From: Colivivens sp964452915
GTDB lineage: Bacteria > Bacteroidota > Bacteroidia > Bacteroidales > Bacteroidaceae
Direction of reading: 5' to 3'
Assembly (NCBI GenBank): GCA_964452915.1
Contig: CAYVNW010000003.1
Span: 45,741 to 109,740 of the forward strand
Length of the DNA stretch: 64,000 nt
Numbering within the stretch: the stretch's first letter is position 1; each line of letters starts with the position of its first letter. This document shows positions 8,803 to 17,439 of the stretch, in pieces. A program made the translations under genes and the position numbers. The notes below the pieces were generated by a model that was not told the DNA's origin, searched no databases, and saw only the letters and a list, made by a program, of their open reading frames with translations.

Positions 8803-9312
8803 TTATCCTCTAAATACTTTTGTTACACTGACTCCACGATCGGCGGCGACCATCTTCGGGTCTCTCAAGTTTGTGAGAGCCGTAATTGTTGCCTTTACGA
8901 GGTTGTGCGGGTTCGAAGATCCTTTTGACTTAGCGAGAACGTCACTGATACCGACGCTTTCAAGAACTGCACGCATTGCGCCCCCAGCTACAACTCCCGT
9001 ACCTTCTGATGCCGGCATAATCAAAACACGCGCGCCACCAAACTTGGCAAATACCTCATGTGGAATTGTGCCGTTGAGGATTGGAACCTTAACCAAATTC
9101 TTTTTTGCAGCCTCTACGCCTTTAGCGATCGCAGCCGTAACCTCACCTGCCTTACCAAGACCGCATCCAATTACACCATTCTCGTTACCAACGACCACAA
9201 TGGCAGCGAACGTAAAAGTTCTACCTCCTTTGGTTACCTTAGTAACACGATTAATAGCTACCAACCGATCCTTAAGTTCGATGTCGTTTCCTATTTTTAC
9301 TCTATTAACCAT
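8803..9312 (-). CDS. rpsE: 30S ribosomal protein uS5
   Basis: 169 residues. N-terminal double-stranded RNA-binding domain (LVAINRVTKVTKGGRTFTFA) and C-terminal domain with GVVAGGAMRAVLESVGISDVLAKS, the decoding-fidelity region. Directly after rplR (8-bp gap). Confidence 0.99.
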   Translation of the reverse strand: MVNRVKIGNDIELKDRLVAINRVTKVTKGGRTFTFAAIVVVGNENGVIGCGLGKAGEVTAAIAKGVEAAKKNLVKVPILNGTIPHEVFAKFGGARVLIMPASEGTGVVAGGAMRAVLESVGISDVLAKSKGSSNPHNLVKATITALTNLRDPKMVAADRGVSVTKVFRG

Positions 9313-9320
9313 AATTCCAA

Positions 9321-9662
9321 TTAAAATTTAAGTCCTGCTTTACGGGCAGCGTCAGCTACCATTTTTACTCTGCCATGGTACAAGTAACCATTACGGTCAA
9401 ACACAACTGTTGTAATTCCAGCTTCGATTGCTTTTTTTGCAACAATTTCACCGACTTTAGCAGCTTGCTCACATTTGGCACATTTCTCAAGCCCAAGTGA
9501 CGACGCTGCAACCAAAGTTCTTGAATCATCATCGTTAATCACCTGAACGTAAATCTGCTTGTTACTTCTGAATACAGACATACGTGGACGTGCAGCAGTA
9601 CCAGAAATTTTATTGCGTACTCTATATTTGATTTTGAGACGTCTTTCATTCTTTGTTATCAT
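9321..9662 (-). CDS. rplR: 50S ribosomal protein uL18
   Basis: 113 residues. Basic N-terminus (MITKNERRLKIKYRVRNKI) and the 5S-rRNA binding core SVFRSNKQIYVQVINDD, ending DAARKAGLKF. Works with L5 in the central protuberance. Between rplF and rpsE. Confidence 0.99.
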   Translation of the reverse strand: MITKNERRLKIKYRVRNKISGTAARPRMSVFRSNKQIYVQVINDDDSRTLVAASSLGLEKCAKCEQAAKVGEIVAKKAIEAGITTVVFDRNGYLYHGRVKMVADAARKAGLKF

Positions 9663-9679
9663 ATCCGTACAATTATAAA

Positions 9680-10249
9680 TTATTTAGCACTTGCTGACTT
9701 ACCAGACTTTCTTCTTATAACTTCACCCTGGAAGCGTATACCCTTACCCTTATAAGGCTCAGGAGCACGCAATGAGCGGATCTTAGCACATACTTGACCA
9801 AGCAACTGTTTGTCACATGATTCAAGGAAAATAAGAGGGTCCTGATTCCTTTCCGACTTAGTCTCTACCTTGATTTCTTTAGGCAGAGCGAAAAGGATTG
9901 CATGTGAATAGCCCAAGGCGAATTCAAGCACGTTTCCGGTATTAGACACACGATAACCTACACCAACCAGTTGCAAAGTCTTCTTGTATCCTTCTGAAAC
10001 ACCGACCACCATATTGTGAAGAAGTGCACGATATAAACCATGATATGCATGACGTTGTTTTGTATCGTCTAACATCATTTCGGTATTTTCTTCCAAAACA
10101 ATTTTGCCGTCATCAACTGTCACCTTAATAGCAGGGTTGACATATTGTGACAACTCTCCCTTAGGACCTTTAACTGTTACAATGTCATCCTTATGAGTGA
10201 TTTGCACTCCAGCAGGAATAATAATAGGCAACTTACCAATTCTAGACAT
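9680..10249 (-). CDS. rplF: 50S ribosomal protein uL6
   Basis: 189 residues with two L6 repeats. The signature PEPYKGKGIRFQGEVIRRKS near the C-terminus contacts 23S rRNA by the factor-binding site. 15 bp after rpsH. Confidence 0.99.
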   Translation of the reverse strand: MSRIGKLPIIIPAGVQITHKDDIVTVKGPKGELSQYVNPAIKVTVDDGKIVLEENTEMMLDDTKQRHAYHGLYRALLHNMVVGVSEGYKKTLQLVGVGYRVSNTGNVLEFALGYSHAILFALPKEIKVETKSERNQDPLIFLESCDKQLLGQVCAKIRSLRAPEPYKGKGIRFQGEVIRRKSGKSASAK

Positions 10250-10264
10250 TATATATCCCTCCTA

Positions 10265-10660
10265 TTAATATACATAACAAAGCACCTCACCACCGATTTT
10301 AAGTTCTGAGGCCTCCTTGTCTGTCATTACACCTTTGGATGTAGATATAATTGCAATACCTAATCCGTTAATTACACTCGGCATGTCTTTATAACCAGTA
10401 TACTTACGTAGACCTGGTCGTGACACGCGCTGCAAATGTTGAATAGCATTTGCTTTTGTCTCGGCATTGTACTTAAGCGCAATCTTAATGGTTCCTTGAG
10501 GTCCATCGTCAATGAACTTATAGTTCAGTACATAGCCTTTGTCGAAAAGAATCTTAGTGATTTCTTTCTTCAAATTTGAGGCTGGGATTTCGACTACTTT
10601 GTGTTTAGCCATAATCGCATTTCTCAGTCTCGTCAGATAATCTGCTATTGGATCTGTCAT
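10265..10660 (-). CDS. rpsH: 30S ribosomal protein uS8
   Basis: 131 residues. MTDPIADYLTRLRNAIMAKH start and the C-terminal rRNA-binding block GLGIAIISTSKGVMTDKEA. S8 is the translational repressor of the spc operon in E. coli; the rplE upstream region here was not shown to carry a mimic. Confidence 0.99.
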   Translation of the reverse strand: MTDPIADYLTRLRNAIMAKHKVVEIPASNLKKEITKILFDKGYVLNYKFIDDGPQGTIKIALKYNAETKANAIQHLQRVSRPGLRKYTGYKDMPSVINGLGIAIISTSKGVMTDKEASELKIGGEVLCYVY

Positions 10661-10712
10661 AATACTAAATTAATCGGGACACCCCGACAATATTTAAAAC
10701 AATAATAATTTA

Positions 10713-11012
10713 TTACCAACTTGCTTTTCTTACTCCAGGTATCAAGCCAGCTGATGCCATCTCTCGAAATTGAATACGAGAGATACCGAACTGACGTATA
10801 TAACCTCTTGGACGGCCTGTAATCTTGCATCTGTTATGAAGGCGGATTGGATTAGCGTTTGCAGGTATTGCCTGTAATTTACGGGCTGCCTCATACGCTT
10901 CTACAGGATCGCCAGTAGCCACAATCTTCTTCAAAGCGGCACGCTTCGCTGCGTATTTTGCTACAAGTTTTGCACGTTTTACCTCACGTGCTTTCATTGA
11001 TTCTTTTGCCAT
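10713..11012 (-). CDS. rpsN: 30S ribosomal protein uS14, zinc-independent form
   Basis: 99 residues, the long form. The core LHNRCKITGRPRGYIRQFGI and FREMASAGLIPGVRKASW is canonical; only one cysteine is present where the short zinc form has four, so it does not bind zinc. Located 5 bp after rplE, with a 52-bp spacer before rpsH. Confidence 0.99.
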   Translation of the reverse strand: MAKESMKAREVKRAKLVAKYAAKRAALKKIVATGDPVEAYEAARKLQAIPANANPIRLHNRCKITGRPRGYIRQFGISRIQFREMASAGLIPGVRKASW

Positions 11013-11017
11013 ATCAA

Positions 11018-11572
11018 TTATTTATTAGCGTCTTTAAATGGTAATCCAAATGCCTTAAGGAGAGCGTAACCTTCCTCGTCAGTCTTAGCAGAAGTCACAA
11101 ACGTGATATTCATACCCATAATCTTATCAACTGAATCGATATTTATCTCTGGGAAGATAATCTGCTCTTGAACGCCAAGAGTATAGTTACCACGACCGTC
11201 AAACTTGCTGTCGATTCCCTTGAAGTCACGGATACGAGGAAGAGACACTCGGATGAGTTTCTCAAGGAACTCATACATTCTCTGGTGACGCAGAGTTACC
11301 ATCACGCCAATTGGCATCTTCTTACGCAAATGGAAATTTGATATATCCTTCTTTGACAAAGTAGCAACAGGTTTCTGACCTGTGATTTGCATAATTTCTT
11401 GCATAGCGACTTCGATAATTTTCTTATCGGCAGTTGCCATACCCAAACCTTGATTCACAACTATCTTCTTCAAAACAGGAATTTGCATTGGAGAAGAATA
11501 ATTGAACTGTTTCATTAATGCCGGAGCGATCTTCTCAGCATATACATTTTTTAAATTAGCAGTAGTACTCAT
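11018..11572 (-). CDS. rplE: 50S ribosomal protein uL5
   Basis: 184 residues. Contains KKIVVNQGLGMATADKK, GQKPVATLSKKDISNFHLRK and RGNYTLGVQEQIIFPEINID, the 5S-rRNA and P-tRNA contacting parts. Start codon overlaps the rplX stop by 4 bp (ATGA), implying coupled translation. Confidence 0.99.
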   Translation of the reverse strand: MSTTANLKNVYAEKIAPALMKQFNYSSPMQIPVLKKIVVNQGLGMATADKKIIEVAMQEIMQITGQKPVATLSKKDISNFHLRKKMPIGVMVTLRHQRMYEFLEKLIRVSLPRIRDFKGIDSKFDGRGNYTLGVQEQIIFPEINIDSVDKIMGMNITFVTSAKTDEEGYALLKAFGLPFKDANK

Positions 11573-11889
11573 TGAAGCTCCTCCCCTGATTTTTTAGCAT
11601 AACGAACTAACTTGCCATTGGCTCCGATTCTTCTTCCTACACGTGTAGCTTCTCCTGTCTTAGGATCAACTACACTCAAGTTAGAAATGTGAATAGGAGC
11701 CTCCTGCTTGATTATTCCTCCTTGAGGATGTTTAGCACTTGGCTTTGCGCTTTTTGACACAATATTAACACCCTCGACAACGGCACGCTGCTTGTCAACA
11801 ATCACAGAAAGCACCTTACCCTTCTGTCCCTTTGAGTTGCCAGCAGTCACGATAACCGTATCACCTTTCTTTATATGTAATTTACTCAT
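11569..11889 (-). CDS. rplX: 50S ribosomal protein uL24
   Basis: 106 residues. KOW motif near the N-terminus (KKGDTVIVTAGNSKGQKGKV) and the conserved QGGIIKQEAPIHISNLSVVD. An early assembly initiator at the tunnel exit. 17 bp after rplN and overlapping rplE. Confidence 0.99.
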   Translation of the reverse strand: MSKLHIKKGDTVIVTAGNSKGQKGKVLSVIVDKQRAVVEGVNIVSKSAKPSAKHPQGGIIKQEAPIHISNLSVVDPKTGEATRVGRRIGANGKLVRYAKKSGEELQ

Positions 11890-11906
11890 TACCTTTGATT
11901 ATAAAA

Positions 11907-12272
11907 TTAAAGTACCTCAGTAGCCAAAGACACTACCTTCATATTAACTGCACGTAACTCACGAGCGACAGGACCGAATATACGGCTGCCTCTCATTTCG
12001 CCTGTATTGCTCAAAAGAACACATGCATTATCATCAAATCGGATATATGATCCGTCTGCACGACGTACTTCCTTCTTTGTGCGAACAATTAACGCTTTTG
12101 ATACAGTGCCTTTTTTTATTTCGCTTGAAGGAATAACATTCTTGACCGCAACAACAATAACATCACCCACGGATGCATAACGGCGGCGAGTACCACCAAG
12201 TACACGGATACAGAGTACCTCACGTGCACCGCTGTTGTCGGCAACATTCAATTTTGATTCTACCTGTATCAT
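11907..12272 (-). CDS. rplN: 50S ribosomal protein uL14
   Basis: 121 residues, starting MIQVESKLNVADNSGAREVL and containing DNACVLLSNTGEMRGSRIFG. Forms inter-subunit bridges and is the docking site of the silencing factor RsfS. Two bp after rpsQ. Confidence 0.99.
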   Translation of the reverse strand: MIQVESKLNVADNSGAREVLCIRVLGGTRRRYASVGDVIVVAVKNVIPSSEIKKGTVSKALIVRTKKEVRRADGSYIRFDDNACVLLSNTGEMRGSRIFGPVARELRAVNMKVVSLATEVL

Positions 12273-12274
12273 AA

Positions 12275-12532
12275 TTACTTAGCCTTTTCTATAATGTTAA
12301 CCAATCTCCATCTTTTAGTTTTGCTCAGAGGACGAGTCTCCATAATCAATACTGTATCGCCAACATTGCACTCGTTTTTTTCGTCATGAGCATGGTATTT
12401 CTTTGTCTTACCAACGAACTTACCATAAATAGGGTGCTTCTCCTTGAATTTGGATACGACAACAATAGTTTTATCCATCTTGTTGCTTATAACAACACCC
12501 GTTCTCTGTTTCCTTAAATTTCTTTCTTCCAT
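12275..12532 (-). CDS. rpsQ: 30S ribosomal protein uS17
   Basis: 85 residues, OB-fold protein with KQRTGVVISNKMDKTIVV, YHAHDEKNECNVGDTVLIME and RPLSKTKRWRLV. Primary binder of the 16S 5' domain. Lies between rpmC and rplN. Confidence 0.99.
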   Translation of the reverse strand: MEERNLRKQRTGVVISNKMDKTIVVVSKFKEKHPIYGKFVGKTKKYHAHDEKNECNVGDTVLIMETRPLSKTKRWRLVNIIEKAK

Positions 12533-12544
12533 GTAGGTACAATT

Positions 12545-12739
12545 TTATTTGTTAAGTTCCCTCTGACGCAACTCACACTTCATGCGAGCAATATCACGAC
12601 GAAGCTTCTTAATTTGTGAGTGATCCTCTACAGGAGAAATATGGTGGTTGAACTTCATATTTGTATAGTTAGCAACCTCCGCTGCAATGCGCTCTGTGAG
12701 TTCAGCAGTTGTCAACTCTCTTATTTCTGCGATTTTCAT
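12545..12739 (-). CDS. rpmC: 50S ribosomal protein uL29
   Basis: 64 residues from the ATG at 12739 (MKIAEIRELTTAELTERI), a normal L29 length; an upstream in-frame ATG at 12748 would add MII and overlap rplP, and is less likely. Two long helices near the tunnel exit; ends MKCELRQRELNK. Confidence 0.97.
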   Translation of the reverse strand: MKIAEIRELTTAELTERIAAEVANYTNMKFNHHISPVEDHSQIKKLRRDIARMKCELRQRELNK

Positions 12740-12744
12740 AATTA

Positions 12745-13176
12745 TCAAGCGTTTTTGTCGTAATCACGTCTAACAATAAACTTAGTTGTAGTTGGAAGTT
12801 TTTGTGCGCCAAGGCGCAGAGCTTCTTTTGCAACTTCATAAGGTACGCCTTCTATTTCAAAGAGAATGCGTCCTGGCTTAGCAGGGAAAACATATTTATA
12901 TGGATCTCCCTTTCCTTTACCCATACGTACGTCTGCAGGTTTCTTCGTAATTGGTTTATCCGGGAATATACGAATCCATACCTGACCTTGACGTTGCATA
13001 TAACGAGTTATAGCAACACGGGCAGCTTCAATCTGTTGAGCGGAAATCCACCGCGTCTGAAGAGCCTTGATTCCAAAGCTTCCAAATGCGAGATCCGTAC
13101 CACGATGAGCCACACCCTTCAAACGACCGCGACCTTTTTGCGGTCTTCTATATTTTTGTCTTTTCGGCTGTAACAT
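12745..13176 (-). CDS. rplP: 50S ribosomal protein uL16
   Basis: 143 residues. MLQPKRQKYRRPQKGRGRLK start, IRIFPDKPITKKPADVRMGK and GKGDPYKYVFPAKPGRILFE blocks that contact the A-site tRNA elbow. 11 bp after rpsC. Confidence 0.99.
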   Translation of the reverse strand: MLQPKRQKYRRPQKGRGRLKGVAHRGTDLAFGSFGIKALQTRWISAQQIEAARVAITRYMQRQGQVWIRIFPDKPITKKPADVRMGKGKGDPYKYVFPAKPGRILFEIEGVPYEVAKEALRLGAQKLPTTTKFIVRRDYDKNA

Positions 13177-13187
13177 GTCTCAAGAAT

Positions 13188-13904
13188 TTAACGGTTTGAC
13201 TTTCTGTTTCTGAACTTCCTGCCACCATTGTTACGGTTTGTGTCCTTAGACTGTGCGAAATTAGGTGACAAATCCTTCTTTCCGAAGATTTCTCCACGGC
13301 AGATCCAAACTTTTATGCCAAGCAGGCCAACTTTAGTAAGAGCCTCAGCAAGACAATAGTCGATATCTGCACGGAACGTATGAAGAGGGGTTCTACCTTC
13401 CTTATACATTTCCGAACGAGACATTTCCGCACCGTTCAAACGGCCGGATATCTGAACCTTTATACCCTCTGCACCTGAACGCATAGTGTTAGCTATGGCA
13501 GTTTTGATCGCACGTCGGTAGGCAATTTTACCCTCTACTTGACGGGCAATGTTGTTTGCTACGATTACAGCATCCAACTCAGGACGCTTAACTTCGTAAA
13601 TATTTATTTGAACATCTTTATCAGTAAGCTTTTTCAGCTCTTCTTTGAGCTTATCAACTTCCTGACCACCCTTACCGATAATTATGCCTGGCCGAGCAGT
13701 GCACACAGTAATGGTAACAAGCTTAAGAGTACGTTCAATTACAATCTTGGAAACGCTAGCCTTAGCCAAACGTGCGTTCAAGTATTTGCGGATTTTACTA
13801 TCTTCGAGTATATTTCCACCGAAGTCTTTACCGCCAAACCAGTTCGAGTCCCAGCCTCTAACAATACCAAGGCGGTTGCTAATTGGATTACATTTCTGTC
13901 CCAT
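13188..13904 (-). CDS. rpsC: 30S ribosomal protein uS3
   Basis: 238 residues. N-terminal part MGQKCNPISNRLGIVRGWDS, KH domain with GIIIGKGGQEVDKLKEEL (the GxxG loop), and C-terminal domain VQISGRLNGAEMSRSE / VWICRGEIFGK. Part of the mRNA entry and helicase site. Ends in a short basic Arg/Asn-rich tail. Two bp after rplV. Confidence 0.99.
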   Translation of the reverse strand: MGQKCNPISNRLGIVRGWDSNWFGGKDFGGNILEDSKIRKYLNARLAKASVSKIVIERTLKLVTITVCTARPGIIIGKGGQEVDKLKEELKKLTDKDVQINIYEVKRPELDAVIVANNIARQVEGKIAYRRAIKTAIANTMRSGAEGIKVQISGRLNGAEMSRSEMYKEGRTPLHTFRADIDYCLAEALTKVGLLGIKVWICRGEIFGKKDLSPNFAQSKDTNRNNGGRKFRNRKSNR

Positions 13905-13906
13905 AG

Positions 13907-14314
13907 TTACTCCTCTTCTCCATTAGTTTTAGTATCCACATATACTGTCACATGATTAGAACGCTTGCGAATTCTGTATCCACGTCCTTGTGGTGCAGGT
14001 CTCATACGTTTAAGAGTAGCACCTTCATCAACAAAAATCTTTGTTATATACAATTCGCCATTCTCAGCCTTTCTTTCATTCTTCTGCTCCCAGTTGGCAA
14101 TCGCTGAACGGACCAACTTCTCGAGATCATTTGATGCATTCTTTGAGCAGAATCTAAGAGTAGCAAGAGCCTTGCTTACCTCCATACCCCTCACAAGATC
14201 AGCGACGTAGCGCATCTTGCGTGGAGAAGAAGGAATGTTGCGCAGCCTTGCAACATAGACGGTCTTTTTGGCCTCTTTCTGTCTCTGGGCCATTTTCGTT
14301 TTTCTTGATCCCAT
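13907..14314 (-). CDS. rplV: 50S ribosomal protein uL22
   Basis: 135 residues. Globular domain RLRNIPSSPRKMRYVADLVR followed by the beta-hairpin that reaches into the exit tunnel, LKRMRPAPQGRGYRIRKRSN. The N-terminus (MGSRKTKMAQRQKEAKKTVY) is slightly extended; the ATG at 14293 is a possible shorter start. 30 bp after rpsS. Confidence 0.98.
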   Translation of the reverse strand: MGSRKTKMAQRQKEAKKTVYVARLRNIPSSPRKMRYVADLVRGMEVSKALATLRFCSKNASNDLEKLVRSAIANWEQKNERKAENGELYITKIFVDEGATLKRMRPAPQGRGYRIRKRSNHVTVYVDTKTNGEEE

Positions 14315-14344
14315 TATATAGTTTTCTTTATTTCGTGATTCTGT

Positions 14345-14614
14345 TTACTTCTTCCTATTACCTGCATGACCGCGGAAGGTACGTGTAAGAGCGAACTCTC
14401 CGAGTTTGTGCCCCACCATATTTTCAGTGATGTAAACAGGGATGAATTTATTTCCGTTGTGGACAGCAATGGTATGCCCCACAAAATCTGGGGAAATCAT
14501 CGAAGCCCTAGCCCAAGTTTTAATGACGTTCTTTTTACCGCTCTCGTTCATAGCAAGAACTTTATTTTCGAGCTTGACGTTAATATATGGACCTTTTTTT
14601 AATGATCGACTCAT
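14345..14614 (-). CDS. rpsS: 30S ribosomal protein uS19
   Basis: 89 residues: MSRSLKKGPYINVKLENKVL, then WARASMISPDFVGHTIAVHN and LGEFALTRTFRGHAGNRKK. Head protein partnered with S13. 20 bp after rplB. Confidence 0.99.
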   Translation of the reverse strand: MSRSLKKGPYINVKLENKVLAMNESGKKNVIKTWARASMISPDFVGHTIAVHNGNKFIPVYITENMVGHKLGEFALTRTFRGHAGNRKK

Positions 14615-14634
14615 ATTCTACTTAGTTAACTTGA

Positions 14635-15459
14635 TTACTTATTACGTCTTTCAATAATGTACTTACTAGATGCCTTCTTAGGAGCACGAGTCTTAAGACC
14701 CTTAGAGTACAAGCCGTTACGTGAACGTGGATGTCCACCCGATTGACGACCTTCGCCACCTCCCATTGGGTGATCATGAGGATTCATGACAACACCACGG
14801 TTGTGCGGACGACGACCCAACCAGCGTGAACGACCTGCCTTACCTGAAGATTCAAGTGCATGGTCAGAATTGCTTACACTACCAATAGTAGCGCGGCAAA
14901 TAGAAAGAACTTTTCTAATCTCACCTGAAGGTAATTTAATGACGCTATAGCGACCTTCACGTGATGTCAACTGAGCAAAATTGCCTGCAGATCTTACCAT
15001 CTTGGCACCCTGACCAGGACGAAGTTCGATATTGTGAATAACAGTACCGACTGGAATGTTCTGAAGAGGCAGAGTATTGCCAAGGTCCGGAGCAGCATTG
15101 TCACCAGACATGATAGTTGCACCTACTTGCAATCCGTTAGGGGCTACAATATAACGTTTTTCACCATCTGCATAAAACAGCAGAGCGATACGAGCCGATC
15201 TGTTAGGATCGTATTCTATAGTTTTAACTACAGCTGGAACTCCATCCTTATCTCTCTTGAAATCGATAATACGTATCAGTTTCTTATGGCCGCCACCTCT
15301 GTAGCGTGTTGTCATTTTGCCGTAATTATTACGTCCACCTGTACTTTTCTTACCGAATACAAGACTTTTCTCTGGCACTGATGCAGTAACATCATCAAAA
15401 GTGCCAATAGCTTTGTGTCTTTGACCTGGAGTAATTGGTCTGAATTTGCGAATGCCCAT
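14635..15459 (-). CDS. rplB: 50S ribosomal protein uL2
   Basis: 274 residues. OB and SH3-like domains and the C-terminal peptidyl-transferase approach loop GVVMNPHDHPMGGGEGRQSG, including the conserved histidine. 5 bp after rplW. Confidence 0.99.
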   Translation of the reverse strand: MGIRKFRPITPGQRHKAIGTFDDVTASVPEKSLVFGKKSTGGRNNYGKMTTRYRGGGHKKLIRIIDFKRDKDGVPAVVKTIEYDPNRSARIALLFYADGEKRYIVAPNGLQVGATIMSGDNAAPDLGNTLPLQNIPVGTVIHNIELRPGQGAKMVRSAGNFAQLTSREGRYSVIKLPSGEIRKVLSICRATIGSVSNSDHALESSGKAGRSRWLGRRPHNRGVVMNPHDHPMGGGEGRQSGGHPRSRNGLYSKGLKTRAPKKASSKYIIERRNK

Positions 15460-15464
15460 GTTAA

Positions 15465-15758
15465 TTAAATGTTACTAAAGAAATCTATAGTTTCACCTTC
15501 CTTAAGGGTTACAATTGCTTTTTTATAGGCATTTGCCTGACCCTTGATAACACCTGAGCGCGTATAGCGGCTTTTACGCTTACCAGCGTATTTGACAGTG
15601 TTAACAGAAACTACACTTACATTATATTTTGCTTCTACTTCTTTGCGAATCTCGATTTTATTGGCCTTAGGATGCACAATGAAGCCGAACTTGTTGTTCT
15701 GCTTTTCTGTAACATCTGTCATCTTCTCTGTGACCAATGGTTTTATTATATATGCCAT
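15465..15758 (-). CDS. rplW: 50S ribosomal protein uL23
   Basis: 97 residues: IIKPLVTEKMTDVTEKQNNK, FIVHPKANKIEIRKEVEAKY, and VNTVKYAGKRKSRYTRSG. At the tunnel exit it is the docking site for trigger factor and SRP. 11 bp after rplD. Confidence 0.99.
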   Translation of the reverse strand: MAYIIKPLVTEKMTDVTEKQNNKFGFIVHPKANKIEIRKEVEAKYNVSVVSVNTVKYAGKRKSRYTRSGVIKGQANAYKKAIVTLKEGETIDFFSNI

Positions 15759-15769
15759 ATGTGCCTCCT

Positions 15770-16399
15770 TTACTTGTTTAAAGTTTCATCAACCAACTTA
15801 AGCGCACTTTCAGTCACAACGAGTACATTTGCATTCATTACATTATACGTATTGAGTGCACTTACCGCTGCGACATTTACACGCTGTATGTTACGAGCTG
15901 ACAAATATACGTTTTTATTATTTTCTGGCAAAACAAGAAGAAGTTTTTTTCCTTCTATGTTAAGATTTTTCTGAAGTTCGATGAACGATTTTGTTTTTGG
16001 AGCATCAAAATTGAAGTCCTCAAGTACAATAATCGCATTATCTTGAGCCTTATAAGTTAAAGCGCTTTTACGTGCGAGTTGTTTAACCTTCTTGTTTAGC
16101 TTAAAATTGTAATTACGTGGCTTAGGTCCAAATACACGACCTCCACCCCGAAGTACAGGAGACTTTATATCACCACGACGTGCGCCACCGCCACCTTTTT
16201 GGCGAATAAGCTTACGTGTAGAGCCTGTGATTTCACTTCTTTCCTTTGACTTATGCGTACCTTGGCGCTGAGCTGCCAAATACTGATTTACCGCAAGATA
16301 TACTACGTGGTCGTTAGGTTCAATTCCGAAGATAGCGTCATTCAATTCAACCTTCTTACCAGTCTCTTGACCTTTAATGTTTAAAACTGAAACTTCCAT
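15770..16399 (-). CDS. rplD: 50S ribosomal protein uL4
   Basis: 209 residues. The tunnel-lining loop is visible as RSEITGSTRKLIRQKGGGGA, RRGDIKSPVLRGGGRVFGPK. In E. coli L4 also represses its own operon; here the start codon overlaps the rplC stop by one base, so coupling to rplC is likely. Confidence 0.99.
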   Translation of the reverse strand: MEVSVLNIKGQETGKKVELNDAIFGIEPNDHVVYLAVNQYLAAQRQGTHKSKERSEITGSTRKLIRQKGGGGARRGDIKSPVLRGGGRVFGPKPRNYNFKLNKKVKQLARKSALTYKAQDNAIIVLEDFNFDAPKTKSFIELQKNLNIEGKKLLLVLPENNKNVYLSARNIQRVNVAAVSALNTYNVMNANVLVVTESALKLVDETLNK

Positions 16400-17013
16400 T
16401 ACTTCTTAATTGTTACGATTGAACCTTTACATCCAGGAACTGAGCCCTTTAGAAGAAGAAGGTTATGTTCTGGAATTATTTTAATTACCTGGAGGTTATG
16501 TGTCGTTACTTGCACATTACCCATTTGTCCACCCATTCGAAGATTTTTGAATACACGTGAAGGAGTGGCACAAGCGCCTATTGAACCTGGCTTACGTAAA
16601 CGGTCATCCTGACCGTGAGTAGACTGACCCACACCTCCGAAACCATAGCGTTTAACAACGCCCTGGAAACCTTTACCTTTTGATGTTCCAACAACATCAA
16701 CATAAGGAGCATCATTAAAGAGTTCAACAGTAATAACGTCTCCCAAATTATGTTCCTCATCAAATGTGAACTCAGCCAAGTGTCTCTTTGGAGTTGTCCC
16801 AGATTTTTTAAAATGTCCTTTCATTGGTTTTGTAGTGTTCTTCTCCTTAGCTTCTTCAAAGCCAACTTGAACAGCTGCATAACCATCTTTCTCGACAGTC
16901 TTCACCTGGGTTACAACACAAGGACCTACTTCGATAACAGTGCATGGAAGGTTCTTCCCATCAGCACTGAAAACGGATGTCATTCCGATTTTCTTTCCTA
17001 ATAATCCTGGCAT
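16399..17013 (-). CDS. rplC: 50S ribosomal protein uL3
   Basis: 204 residues. MPGLLGKKIGMTSVFSADGK start and the long loop GVVKRYGFGGVGQSTHGQDD / RKPGSIGACATPSRVFKNLR near the peptidyl transferase centre, the site of the methylated Gln in other bacteria. 32 bp after rpsJ. Confidence 0.99.
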   Translation of the reverse strand: MPGLLGKKIGMTSVFSADGKNLPCTVIEVGPCVVTQVKTVEKDGYAAVQVGFEEAKEKNTTKPMKGHFKKSGTTPKRHLAEFTFDEEHNLGDVITVELFNDAPYVDVVGTSKGKGFQGVVKRYGFGGVGQSTHGQDDRLRKPGSIGACATPSRVFKNLRMGGQMGNVQVTTHNLQVIKIIPEHNLLLLKGSVPGCKGSIVTIKK

Positions 17014-17045
17014 TTCTTAATTTGTTTAATTGTTTCTTTTGAATT

Positions 17046-17351
17046 CTAAACTTTAATTTCTACTTCTACACCACTTGGCAGTTCAAGCTTCATAAGCGAA
17101 TCTACTGTTTTTGGAGTTGCATCGTAGATATCAATCAATCTCTTATATGTGCTCAATTGAAATTGCTCACGAGATTTCTTGTTTACGAATGTGCTTCGGT
17201 TAACAGTATATACACGCTTGTGAGTAGGAAGTGGAATAGGTCCACTTACAGTAGCATCTGTTGCCTTCACTGTCTTGACAATCTTCTCGGCAGACTTGTC
17301 CACCAAGTTGTGATCGTATGATTTCAGTTTGATTCTAATTTTCTGACTCAT
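17046..17351 (-). CDS. rpsJ: 30S ribosomal protein uS10
   Basis: 101 residues: MSQKIRIKLKSYDHNLVDKS, GPIPLPTHKRVYTVNRSTFV and SREQFQLSTYKRLIDIYD. Also the NusE transcription-antitermination factor. First gene of the S10 block, placed 88 bp after fusA with no tuf between them. Confidence 0.99.
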   Translation of the reverse strand: MSQKIRIKLKSYDHNLVDKSAEKIVKTVKATDATVSGPIPLPTHKRVYTVNRSTFVNKKSREQFQLSTYKRLIDIYDATPKTVDSLMKLELPSGVEVEIKV

Positions 17352-17439
17352 TTTATTTTTACTTTTTACTATTGTTTAGGACTTAGTGCTGACTAAGAGT
17401 CGTATGCTAGCCAGCACAATGTCCTTTATTATCTTTATA

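Noticed and set aside
8750..9331. 193-codon plus-strand open frame over rpsE
   Set aside because: Antisense to a full, conserved S5 gene; long only because of codon composition on the opposite strand, with no family resemblance.
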